A stretch of 10,740 nt of DNA. It comes from an uncultured Bacteroidales bacterium. GTDB taxonomy: Bacteria; Bacteroidota; Bacteroidia; Bacteroidales; Porphyromonadaceae. Below are positions 1-7,017 of this stretch, piece by piece. The notes under the pieces were generated by a model. It had not been told where the DNA came from, did no database searches, and was given only the letters and a program-made list of their open reading frames with translations. The stretch lies in NCBI GenBank assembly GCA_947290775.1, contig CAMYPM010000029.1, positions 1 to 10,740 of the forward strand, in the 5' to 3' direction. The position numbers and the translations under genes are program-made. The stretch's first letter is position 1. The number at the start of each line of letters is the position of its first letter.

Positions 1-44
1 CTATGTTAAAAGAACTCATCGCTAAGTATAAGCGAGAGGAATAA
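1..44 (+). CDS. 3' end of a probable plus-strand gene (partial)
   Basis: An open frame enters from the left edge and ends at TAA 42-44; the visible residues are MLKELIAKYKREE. The charged, lysine/glutamate-rich tail looks like a normal protein C-terminus. A strong hairpin followed by a T-run starts only 24 nt after the stop, which is what one expects at the end of a transcription unit. Nothing in 13 residues identifies the product. The frame is open in other readings too, so this rests mainly on the stop-to-terminator spacing. Confidence 0.45.
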   Translation, partial: MLKELIAKYKREE

Positions 45-68
45 ATTCCTTATCTCAGAATAACAGAA

Positions 69-118
69 AACCGAGTAGGTCAGAAAACTTTCGTTTCTCG
101 ACCTACTCGGTTCTTTTT
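69..118. terminator. Bidirectional intrinsic terminator
   Basis: Bases 69-81 pair perfectly with 100-112 (13 bp, 18-nt loop). On the plus strand the stem is followed by CTTTTTG, a good U-run, so it would end the gene stopping at 44. On the minus strand the RNA continues TTTTCTGTT, a weaker but usable U-run, so it could also end the tRNA-Ser transcript whose 3' end lies about 28 nt upstream. Confidence 0.8.
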
Positions 119-139
119 GTTGATTTACACCCTTGTTTG

Positions 140-224
140 CGGAGAGGGAGGGATTCGAACCCCCGGACCCGTGAAGGTCAACGGTTTTCAAGACCGCCGC
201 GATCGACCACTCTGCCACCTCTCC
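140..224 (-). tRNA. tRNA-Ser (anticodon UGA)
   Basis: Read on the minus strand, this 85-nt element folds as a class II tRNA. The acceptor stem GGAGAGG (224-218) pairs with CCTCTCC (147-141), with discriminator G at 140. The anticodon stem encloses the loop CTTGAAA, giving anticodon TGA at 190-188, which reads UCN serine codons. The variable arm is long (GACC pairing with GGTC), as in tRNA-Ser, and the T-loop has the classic TTCGAAT. G73 is the expected serine identity base. No CCA is encoded: the genome continues CAA, so CCA must be added by nucleotidyltransferase. Confidence 0.97.
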
Positions 225-273
225 TTGTTCTACGCAACGCAATATTACATTACACCGTTGCGGAAAACTTTTG

Positions 274-303
274 CAAAGGTAGCAATTCTTACGAACTAAA
301 CAA
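274..303 (-). promoter_or_regulatory. Promoter of tRNA-Ser
   Basis: On the minus strand TACCTTTG (281-274) matches the Bacteroidota -7 element TAnnTTTG exactly. A TTG (303-301) lies 19 bases further upstream, near the expected -33 position. Transcription would start near 267, leaving a leader of about 43 nt before the tRNA. No other promoter is needed for the tRNA. Confidence 0.7.
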
Positions 304-420
304 GGGTTAATCCCTATTAAGTCATTCTTGTGACTATTTACTATGTCGGGGGAAAGAAGTTGGGGTTAGCCGATCTCCACTTTGCTTAGCCATTAAAACA
401 CTTTTTACAAGGGGAATAGC

Positions 421-428
421 TATATTTG
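421..428 (+). promoter_or_regulatory. -7 promoter element of the candidate ncRNA
   Basis: TATATTTG fits the Bacteroidota -7 consensus TAnnTTTG perfectly. The upstream -33 region is T-rich (TTTTT at 402-406) without a clean TTTG. The predicted start, near 435, falls just before the outer closing stem of the structured element at 442-571, which supports it as the promoter of that RNA. Confidence 0.55.
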
Positions 429-434
429 CAGTCG

Positions 435-580
435 GAAGAAAGTAACAGAATACAAGTAAATGTATGAAACCCGATGACGCTATACCTCCGAAAGAGGATC
501 CTTTGAGTTGCTCTCTGCGACAAGCCAGTAAGAGAGAGGTTGGGAGTGTACTTACGTCGGCATTCTGTTACCTTGGTAGC
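435..580 (+). ncRNA. Candidate structured small RNA, possibly 6S-type
   Basis: No convincing protein lies in 300-780. Bases 442-451 pair perfectly with 562-571 (10 bp), and after an asymmetric bulge 454-458 pair with 549-553. Further in, 484-487 can pair with 537-540 and 511-516 with 531-536. The result is a long rod of about 150 nt: a closing stem, large internal bubbles and an apical hairpin. A perfect -7 element sits about 14 nt before its start. That layout (free-standing, own promoter, closing stem, central bubble, no U-run terminator) resembles 6S RNA, the RNA polymerase-binding regulator. Bacteroidales 6S-like RNAs are known to be divergent in sequence. I recognise no diagnostic primary sequence, and it is not tmRNA, RNase P RNA or SRP RNA by their hallmark motifs. 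The exact ends are estimates. Confidence 0.45.
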
Positions 581-584
581 TTTG
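577..584 (+). promoter_or_regulatory. -7 promoter element for the corA operon
   Basis: TAGCTTTG matches the -7 consensus TAnnTTTG exactly. Its -33 region is poor (TTA at 552-554). A start near 591 would give a leader of about 190 nt before the corA ATG at 781. The site begins just 6 nt after the closing stem of the candidate RNA, so the promoter and the RNA's 3' end touch or overlap. Confidence 0.45.
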
Positions 585-590
585 CAGACA

Positions 591-780
591 TAAGTCAATA
601 GAAGCCGAGCTTAATCCAAAAGGCATACCTCTCCTCCCTCAATTACGTTGCATGAGATAAGCCGGGCCACTTTTCCTAATCGAAAAGAGAGAGCCCCACT
701 AAAGGATCTTTCTTTGCGTGAGCTGCCTCACAGAGCAAGAAAGAAGGACGGACGAAAAAGAGTAACAAGGAGAAGAGATC
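591..780 (+). promoter_or_regulatory. Long structured 5' leader of corA
   Basis: No gene is visible here. Two hairpins stand out: CTTTTC (670-675) with GAAAAG (682-687), and a longer one in which GTGAG (718-722) pairs with CTCAC (727-731) across a 4-nt loop, extended by 707-717 with 735-744 and one bulged base. The second is not followed by a U-run, so it is not a standard terminator. Metal-transporter leaders are often regulatory, but I see no match to the M-box magnesium riboswitch core. The leader ends with AAGGAG (767-772), 8 nt before the ATG, an unusually clear Shine-Dalgarno for this phylum. Confidence 0.4.
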
Positions 781-1713
781 ATGCGCAGAATATTTTACCC
801 GAAAGAGACCTTTGCCGAAGGAGATGAGCTAAAGGCAGACAGCTGGATCAAAGTAGTAAACCCCACTCGGGAAGATATCGAATATTTAACCGAGGATCTG
901 CTGATCCCGGAAGAGTTCATAGCTGACATTGCAGATAGCGAAGAGCGCCCCCACAACGATGAAGAGGATGGCTGGGAGCTCACCGTAATACGCATACCCA
1001 TTCACTCAGGGGAAAGCTCTGCGGGATCTTATACGACTGTACCCATCGGGATACTTTATTCTAAGGAGAGACATCTGATAGTCACGGTATCCTATCATCG
1101 TAGCGAACTAATGACAGACTTCATTCGTCACAATCGCCGCAAAGGAAATTGTGCCTATACGGATGTAGATTTTATTTTTAGGCTGATCTATAGTAGCTCG
1201 GTATGGTATCTAAAGTATCTGAAGCGTATTGCGACTCAACTGATGGAGCATGAGGAAGCTTTGGAAACCAGTATTCGAAATGAGGACTTACTGAACTTGA
1301 TGAAAATACAGCGTAGTCTCGTTTACTTTAGTACTTCCATCAAAGGAAATGAAGCGGTAGTCGTTAAACTTAAAGCCATGCATCGTGCGAAGGACTACGA
1401 TGAAGAGCTTGCCGAGGATATGTCCATTGAGCTTACACAGGCCTATACAACTGTCAACATTTATACCGAGATCTTAACCGGAACCATGGATGCCTTTGCC
1501 AGTGTAATCTCAAATAACGTAAACACTATTATGAAGCGTATGACAGGGGTAACTATTTTACTTACCCTTCCTACGCTAATAGCAAGCATATTCGGCATGA
1601 ATGTACCTTTGGGATTAGAGGAAAAACCCTGGGCACTAGGATTCATTATTCTAATTTCATTACTCCTATCCATTGGGCTATTTTTCCTTCTCCGAAAGAT
1701 TAAGTGGTTCTAA
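781..1713 (+). CDS. corA: CorA-family divalent metal (Mg/Co) transporter
   Basis: This 310-residue inner-membrane protein is a CorA-type channel for magnesium and related divalent cations, acting as a pentamer. The first ~250 residues form the cytosolic domain, including the long helical stretch from about 130 that ends in the pore helix. Two C-terminal membrane helices follow (about 255-272 and 285-304). The family signature GMN is at 272-274 at the end of TM1, in the context FGMNVP. The acidic loop that normally follows GMN is present (LEEKPW, 279-284), and the basic tail RKIKWF closes the protein. Length and order match the family. The start is fixed by AAGGAG 8 nt upstream. It is the first gene of a likely four-gene operon, 34 nt before the ABC-F gene. 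Cation preference cannot be read from the sequence; zinc or cobalt transport is possible. Confidence 0.92.
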   Translation: MRRIFYPKETFAEGDELKADSWIKVVNPTREDIEYLTEDLLIPEEFIADIADSEERPHNDEEDGWELTVIRIPIHSGESSAGSYTTVPIGILYSKERHLIVTVSYHRSELMTDFIRHNRRKGNCAYTDVDFIFRLIYSSSVWYLKYLKRIATQLMEHEEALETSIRNEDLLNLMKIQRSLVYFSTSIKGNEAVVVKLKAMHRAKDYDEELAEDMSIELTQAYTTVNIYTEILTGTMDAFASVISNNVNTIMKRMTGVTILLTLPTLIASIFGMNVPLGLEEKPWALGFIILISLLLSIGLFFLLRKIKWF

Positions 1714-1726
1714 CCAAAGTAGATAA

Positions 1727-3361
<1,635 letters not shown>

Positions 3362-3379
3362 ACAATCAAGTATATAGAA

Positions 3380-5452
3380 ATGAAACGATTAACTAAAGGT
3401 CTACCGCTCACACTGCTGATCGCCGTGACCGCTCTCATGTTCAGTTCTAAGATTATGGCACAAAGCAGTAATAATAGTACAGAAAGCTTGACTCCCGAGA
3501 TGCTCCTTGAGATGGTTCGTATTGGAGGCTTTTCCTATACGACAGAAGGGGTTGTGTATGAAGCTACTTATCCCTCAATCAAGGATAATAGTTTCACAAA
3601 GAAGTTCTACATCATAGATAGGAATGGGACTAAACGCACCTTTGCAGAAGGCATGAAGGGACTTTCTACTCCTAGGTGGATTAAAGGTACCAAACGCATT
3701 GCCTTTATGAAAGAGGATGAGAAGGGCGACGCACAACTTTATACCATGAATTCTGACGGAAGTAACCTAATACAGATTACAGATGTAGAGGGGGGTATAG
3801 AAGATTATCTCTTTTCTCCTGACAACCAAAGTCTGCTTTATATTCATTCTATCAAATACGGGAAAACAGCTCACGACTACTACCCTGATTTAGATAAAGC
3901 AACCGGACGAATCATTACTGATTTAATGTACAAGCACTGGGACGAATGGGTTACATCCATACCACATCCTTTTCTAGCCACCATAGGAAATGAACCCATT
4001 CAGCATGGGAAGGACCTTTTAGAGGGGGAACCCTATGAAGCACCTATGAGACCATGGAATGGAATCTCTGATTTTGCCTTTTCTCCCGATAGTAAGTACA
4101 TAGCCTATGCATCTCGTAAAAAAACAGGCTTGGAGTATAGTATATCCACCAACTCAGATATATACTTATATGATACAGCCTCCGGTACTACTCGTAATCT
4201 AACAGAGGGCATGATGGGGTATGATACTAATCCCATTTTCTCTCCCGATGGGAAAAAGATCTATTGGCTGAGTATGGAGCGCGATGGATACGAATCCGAC
4301 CTCATACGCCTCTTTGAACAAGATCTTAAGACCGGCAATAAGAGATGGCTCACCGAAGGCTTTGAATATAATGTAGAGAACCCTCATATCACTGCTGATG
4401 GGCAAACAATATACTTTACAGCTTGCATTAACGCAACTACAGGCTTACATTCAATTAATGTAAAGACCCGTCGTATCAGCGATCTCAGCACAGGAGTATT
4501 CGACATGGTAGGCTTTGAGTACAATGAGGCAGATAAAAGCTTTGTCTGCGCCGTACAATCTTTGCTCCACCCGACTGAATTATATACACTGAATCCTAAG
4601 AAGGGAGAATTAAAACAGCTCACCCATGACAATGATGCCACAATGAGTCGCCTCGGAGAGGTACGTTGCGAGAAAAGAATGATCCAAACGACCAATGGTG
4701 AGAAGATGCTTACTTGGGTACTCTACCCGACTAACTTTGATGCTAATAAAAAGTATCCTTCCATTCTCTATTGCCAAGGTGGTCCACAAGACCCTGTAAG
4801 TCAATTTTGGTCCTACCGCTGGTGCCCCCGTATTATGGCCGAGCAGGGATACATCGTTATACTCCCTAACCGACATGGTGTACCGAGTTTTGGTAAGGCA
4901 TGGAATGAGCAGATTAGTGGAGATTACGGGGGTCAAAATATGCAAGACTACATGTCTGCAGCAGATGAACTAAAGAAAGAGCCTTATGTAGATAACGACC
5001 GCATGGGGTGTGTAGGAGCCAGTTACGGAGGGTTCTCTGTGTACTGGTTGGCAGGACATCACAACGGACGCTTCGCTTGCTTTATTGCACATGCAGGCAT
5101 CTTTAATCTTGAATCACAATACCTTGAAACAGAAGAAAAGTGGTTCGCCAACTGGGACATGGGTGGAGCACCCTGGGAAAAGGACAATGCAGTGGCACAA
5201 CGTACTTTTGCCACTTCTCCACACCATTTTGTAGATCAATGGACGGCGCCTATCCTTGTGATCCACGGAGAGAGGGACTACAGGATCCTTGCTTCACAGG
5301 GAATGATGGCTTTTGATGCAGCACGTATGAGAGGAATACCCTGCGAAATGCTTATCTATCCGGATGAGACCCATTGGGTTAGTCAGCCACAGAATGCTTT
5401 GCTATGGCAACGCACATTCTTCTCATGGCTTGATCGTTGGCTCAAAAAATAG
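3380..5452 (+). CDS. dpp5: Dipeptidyl peptidase 5, S9 family (prolyl oligopeptidase fold), secreted
   Basis: This 690-residue serine peptidase removes dipeptides from the N-terminus of peptides. In asaccharolytic Porphyromonas it works in the periplasm with other DPPs to feed amino-acid metabolism. A signal peptide is clear: basic MKRLTK, a hydrophobic core, then a likely cut near residue 28 (KIMAQ). Residues ~40-420 form the beta-propeller, with repeated SPD/SPDG turns (146-148, 235-237, 288-291). The alpha/beta-hydrolase domain follows. The triad is Ser548 in GASYGG, Asp633 in GERDYR and His665 in DETHW. From memory, P. gingivalis DPP5 agrees closely, including the stretches around 166-190 and 505-525. 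The first propeller turn, SPDG in P. gingivalis, reads YTTEG here. It starts 18 nt after the ABC-F stop in an A-rich leader. Peptide specificity is inferred from the homolog. Confidence 0.94.
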   Translation: MKRLTKGLPLTLLIAVTALMFSSKIMAQSSNNSTESLTPEMLLEMVRIGGFSYTTEGVVYEATYPSIKDNSFTKKFYIIDRNGTKRTFAEGMKGLSTPRWIKGTKRIAFMKEDEKGDAQLYTMNSDGSNLIQITDVEGGIEDYLFSPDNQSLLYIHSIKYGKTAHDYYPDLDKATGRIITDLMYKHWDEWVTSIPHPFLATIGNEPIQHGKDLLEGEPYEAPMRPWNGISDFAFSPDSKYIAYASRKKTGLEYSISTNSDIYLYDTASGTTRNLTEGMMGYDTNPIFSPDGKKIYWLSMERDGYESDLIRLFEQDLKTGNKRWLTEGFEYNVENPHITADGQTIYFTACINATTGLHSINVKTRRISDLSTGVFDMVGFEYNEADKSFVCAVQSLLHPTELYTLNPKKGELKQLTHDNDATMSRLGEVRCEKRMIQTTNGEKMLTWVLYPTNFDANKKYPSILYCQGGPQDPVSQFWSYRWCPRIMAEQGYIVILPNRHGVPSFGKAWNEQISGDYGGQNMQDYMSAADELKKEPYVDNDRMGCVGASYGGFSVYWLAGHHNGRFACFIAHAGIFNLESQYLETEEKWFANWDMGGAPWEKDNAVAQRTFATSPHHFVDQWTAPILVIHGERDYRILASQGMMAFDAARMRGIPCEMLIYPDETHWVSQPQNALLWQRTFFSWLDRWLKK

Positions 5453-5455
5453 AAT

Positions 5456-6100
5456 ATGATAAGGAACATATTGTTCGATTTAGGCGGTGTACTGATTGAC
5501 CTTGATCGAGAGGAATCAGTACACCGTTTTGAAGCCTTAGGAGTAACTGATGCCGACAAGCTGCTTGATGCGTATGTACAAAGAGGTATCTTTAAGGATT
5601 TGGAGAATGGTACGCTGACAGCTTCTCAATTTGAGGATGCTTTAGCGCGACGATATGAAGGAGACTTTTCACACGAGGCGGTATTCAATGCAGTAATGGG
5701 GTTTTTCCGATCTATACCCCTTTACAAGTTCAATTTCCTAAATAGTATCAAGGATCAGTATAGACTCTTCATCTTAAGCAATACTAATCCTTACATAATG
5801 GAGTATATGGAGGGTAGTCACTTCCTTCCCGGAGGGCTAACTCTTTCAGACTGCGTAGAAAAAATATTTGCGTCCTATCGCTACGGAGTAATGAAGCCGG
5901 AGAAGAAGTTCTTTGAGGCCATTACTCGTGAAGTGGGAATACTGCCGGAAGAGTCGCTCTTTATTGATGATGGGAAAGCCAATACAGATGCAGCTAAAAC
6001 GATGGGATTCAATGTATTATGGGTAGAAAATGGCACAGATTGGCGTAGCCAAGTAAGCAAAGCACTCGCCCTTGATCGAATGAATACGCACAACAAATAA
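5456..6100 (+). CDS. HAD-superfamily hydrolase (YihX-like phosphatase)
   Basis: This 214-residue cytosolic protein has all four haloacid-dehalogenase motifs. Nucleophile Asp8 lies in FDLGGVL, motif II is Ser108 in ILSNTN, motif III is Lys147 in GVMKPEKK, and motif IV is Asp171-Asp172 in FIDDG. The second Asp of the usual DxD is Gly10; the same DLG pattern occurs in YihX, a sugar-phosphate phosphatase that is active, so this is not a sign of decay. The alpha-helical cap lies at about residues 17-95 (type C1). Substrate is not predictable; a small phosphorylated sugar or metabolite is most likely. The ATG comes 3 nt after the dpp5 stop, so it is probably translated by ribosomes finishing dpp5. 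No terminator is visible between it and the lipoprotein gene. Confidence 0.9.
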   Translation: MIRNILFDLGGVLIDLDREESVHRFEALGVTDADKLLDAYVQRGIFKDLENGTLTASQFEDALARRYEGDFSHEAVFNAVMGFFRSIPLYKFNFLNSIKDQYRLFILSNTNPYIMEYMEGSHFLPGGLTLSDCVEKIFASYRYGVMKPEKKFFEAITREVGILPEESLFIDDGKANTDAAKTMGFNVLWVENGTDWRSQVSKALALDRMNTHNK

Positions 6101-6131
6101 GGTAAAGAGTACCATGTTTGAAAAAAAGCAT

Positions 6132-6139
6132 TACCTTTG
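6132..6139 (+). promoter_or_regulatory. -7 promoter element of the lipoprotein gene
   Basis: TACCTTTG is an exact TAnnTTTG element followed by C, as in strong Bacteroidota promoters. A TTTG at 6117-6120 is too close (11 nt) for the usual -33 spacing. Transcription would begin near 6146, giving a leader of about 92 nt. The site lies downstream of the alternative TTG start at 6118, so mRNA from this promoter cannot encode the longer protein. Confidence 0.6.
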
Positions 6140-6150
6140 CATCAGTTTTG

Positions 6151-6170
6151 GCAGTGAAAGCGTTCACTGC
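6151..6170 (+). promoter_or_regulatory. 5'-end hairpin in the lipoprotein mRNA leader
   Basis: GCAGTGAA (6151-6158) pairs perfectly with TTCACTGC (6163-6170) around the tetraloop AGCG. It would sit about 5 nt from the predicted 5' end, the position where hairpins protect abundant mRNAs from decay. There is no U-run, so it is not a terminator. The stabilising role is inference. Confidence 0.5.
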
Positions 6171-6237
6171 TCAAGGTGGCATTATTAAAACGAAAGAGAT
6201 TTATAGTAAGAATAAGTACAACTTAAAAGAATTAGAA

Positions 6238-6696
6238 ATGAAAAATTTAAAGGTAGTATTTGCAGTTGTTGCCATGTCATTGGCATTGTTCTCTTGCAAG
6301 AAAACAGCACAGGAACAGACAAATGAAGCAGACGAAGCTGTAGCAGAAGCACAGCAGAACCTTGAAGAAGCACAGCAGAACCAGCAAGAAGCTCTCACCG
6401 TAGAAGCTCTTCTTGGAACTTGGACTGCTACAACTACTAACGCTGAAGGTGTAGCTTCTAACCTCAAGATCACCTTCAAGGAAAATGGTGTATATGATTG
6501 CACTACAGAAGTAGAAGGCGCTAAGCCTGAAGTTAAGACTGATCTTGCTTACACTGTTGAAAACAACATTGTAACGTTAGCTGAAGACGCTAAGCTTGAA
6601 TATGCTAATGGCGTACTCTATCGTCTTGACGCAAATGGCAACCGTCTCAATGTAGAAGGTCAGACAGCTGACATCTTCACAAAGGTTGTTGAGTAA
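6238..6696 (+). CDS. Small lipoprotein with coiled-coil spacer and lipocalin-like domain
   Basis: I choose ATG 6238 (152 residues). The frame stays open upstream to TTG 6118, but the extra 40 residues resemble nothing and contain the promoter and leader hairpin. From 6238 the protein begins with a proper lipoprotein signal: MKNLK, a hydrophobic stretch, then LFSC with Cys20 as lipid anchor. Residues 21-53 are Glu/Gln/Ala-rich and include two near-identical heptads (EAQQNLE, EAQQNQQ; 37-50), a likely helical or coiled-coil spacer. Residues 58-152 begin LLGTWT and show alternating beta-strand patterns, like small lipocalin-like (NlpE/DUF4923-type) barrels. Codon use is strongly biased (GCT, CTT, GAA, AAC, AAG), unlike the neighbours, which suggests high expression. 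Location is outer or inner membrane, side unknown. The function is not recognised. Confidence 0.8.
   Translation: MKNLKVVFAVVAMSLALFSCKKTAQEQTNEADEAVAEAQQNLEEAQQNQQEALTVEALLGTWTATTTNAEGVASNLKITFKENGVYDCTTEVEGAKPEVKTDLAYTVENNIVTLAEDAKLEYANGVLYRLDANGNRLNVEGQTADIFTKVVE
6346..6387 (+). repeat. Two-copy 21-bp in-frame tandem repeat
   Basis: The 16-bp core GAAGCACAGCAGAACC occurs at 6346-6361 and again at 6367-6382, exactly 21 bp apart. Each copy encodes one heptad (EAQQN plus two residues) of the lipoprotein's helical spacer. Because the unit is a whole number of codons, copy-number slippage would lengthen or shorten the spacer without breaking the frame. Confidence 0.8.
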
Positions 6697-6707
6697 GCAT
6701 TGTTAAG

Positions 6708-6726
6708 TTAGGCACACGTTGCCTAA
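6708..6726 (+). other. Small hairpin in the lipoprotein 3' UTR
   Basis: TTAGGCA (6708-6714) pairs with TGCCTAA (6720-6726) around a 5-nt loop, 11 nt after the stop. No T-run follows, so by itself it is not a terminator. It stands in tandem with the strong terminator at 6734 and may block 3' exonucleases. Confidence 0.5.
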
Positions 6727-6733
6727 TTAATAG

Positions 6734-6774
6734 GAAAGAGACAAGTACCATAAAGTACTTGTCTCTTTCTTTTT
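6734..6774 (+). terminator. Strong intrinsic terminator after the lipoprotein gene
   Basis: Bases 6734-6748 pair perfectly with 6755-6769 (15 bp, 6-nt loop) and are followed directly by TTTTT (6770-6774). This closes the whole plus-strand block that starts at corA. The minus-strand continuation lacks a U-run, so it is mainly a plus-strand terminator. Confidence 0.93.
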
Positions 6775-7017
6775 ATCCTATACTAATGCTCTTCTTTGAC
6801 TCTATCGAGAAAAGGAGCATTGGTGTATTTCTATCTCAGTAGGTCGTATTACCCAATCGCTGTTATGGGCGTGCTACTTGAGTATGCAAGCATTAGTTGA
6901 GACCTAGCTCTTTGTGGACATTGATTATTATGCTACGACTCGATATAGCACATTCGATACTCAGTGTGATCGTTAGTTTTTAAAGTCCGTTGAAAAACTA
7001 TTTACGGCACAGTGAGG

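Larger units (their letters stand above)
6697..7017. other. Gene-free convergent intergenic region
   Basis: These 321 bases lie between the lipoprotein stop and the helicase stop. They hold two plus-strand hairpins listed separately (6708-6726 and 6734-6774). There is also an imperfect hairpin with AATGCTC (6785-6791) pairing GAGCATT (6815-6821), and an AT-rich inverted repeat TAGTTTTT (6974-6981) with AAAAACTA (6993-7000). The last is the only candidate near the end of the minus-strand operon, but no U-run follows it on that strand. No open frame of note and no -7 element were seen in 6780-7017. Confidence 0.6.

Noticed and set aside
6..299. Open frames on both strands over the tRNA-Ser
   Set aside because: They run through the tRNA and the terminator and encode tRNA-derived residues; not genes.
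386..598. Minus-strand open frame of 70 codons across the gap before corA
   Set aside because: It is antisense to the candidate structured RNA, has no recognisable domain and its composition looks random; base pairing explains the region better.
591..780. M-box (magnesium) riboswitch before corA
   Set aside because: The conserved M-box core sequence is not present; only generic hairpins are seen.
4384..4945. Two open frames of 103 and 111 codons antisense to dpp5
   Set aside because: They lie entirely within the well-conserved dpp5 coding region and have no features of a real protein.
5456..5490. HAD protein as inactive because the second Asp of DxD is Gly10
   Set aside because: The same DLG pattern is found in active YihX-type phosphatases and all other catalytic motifs are intact.
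6974..7000. Terminator for the minus-strand helicase operon
   Set aside because: The inverted repeat is AT-rich with an 11-nt loop and no U-run follows on the minus strand; too weak to call.
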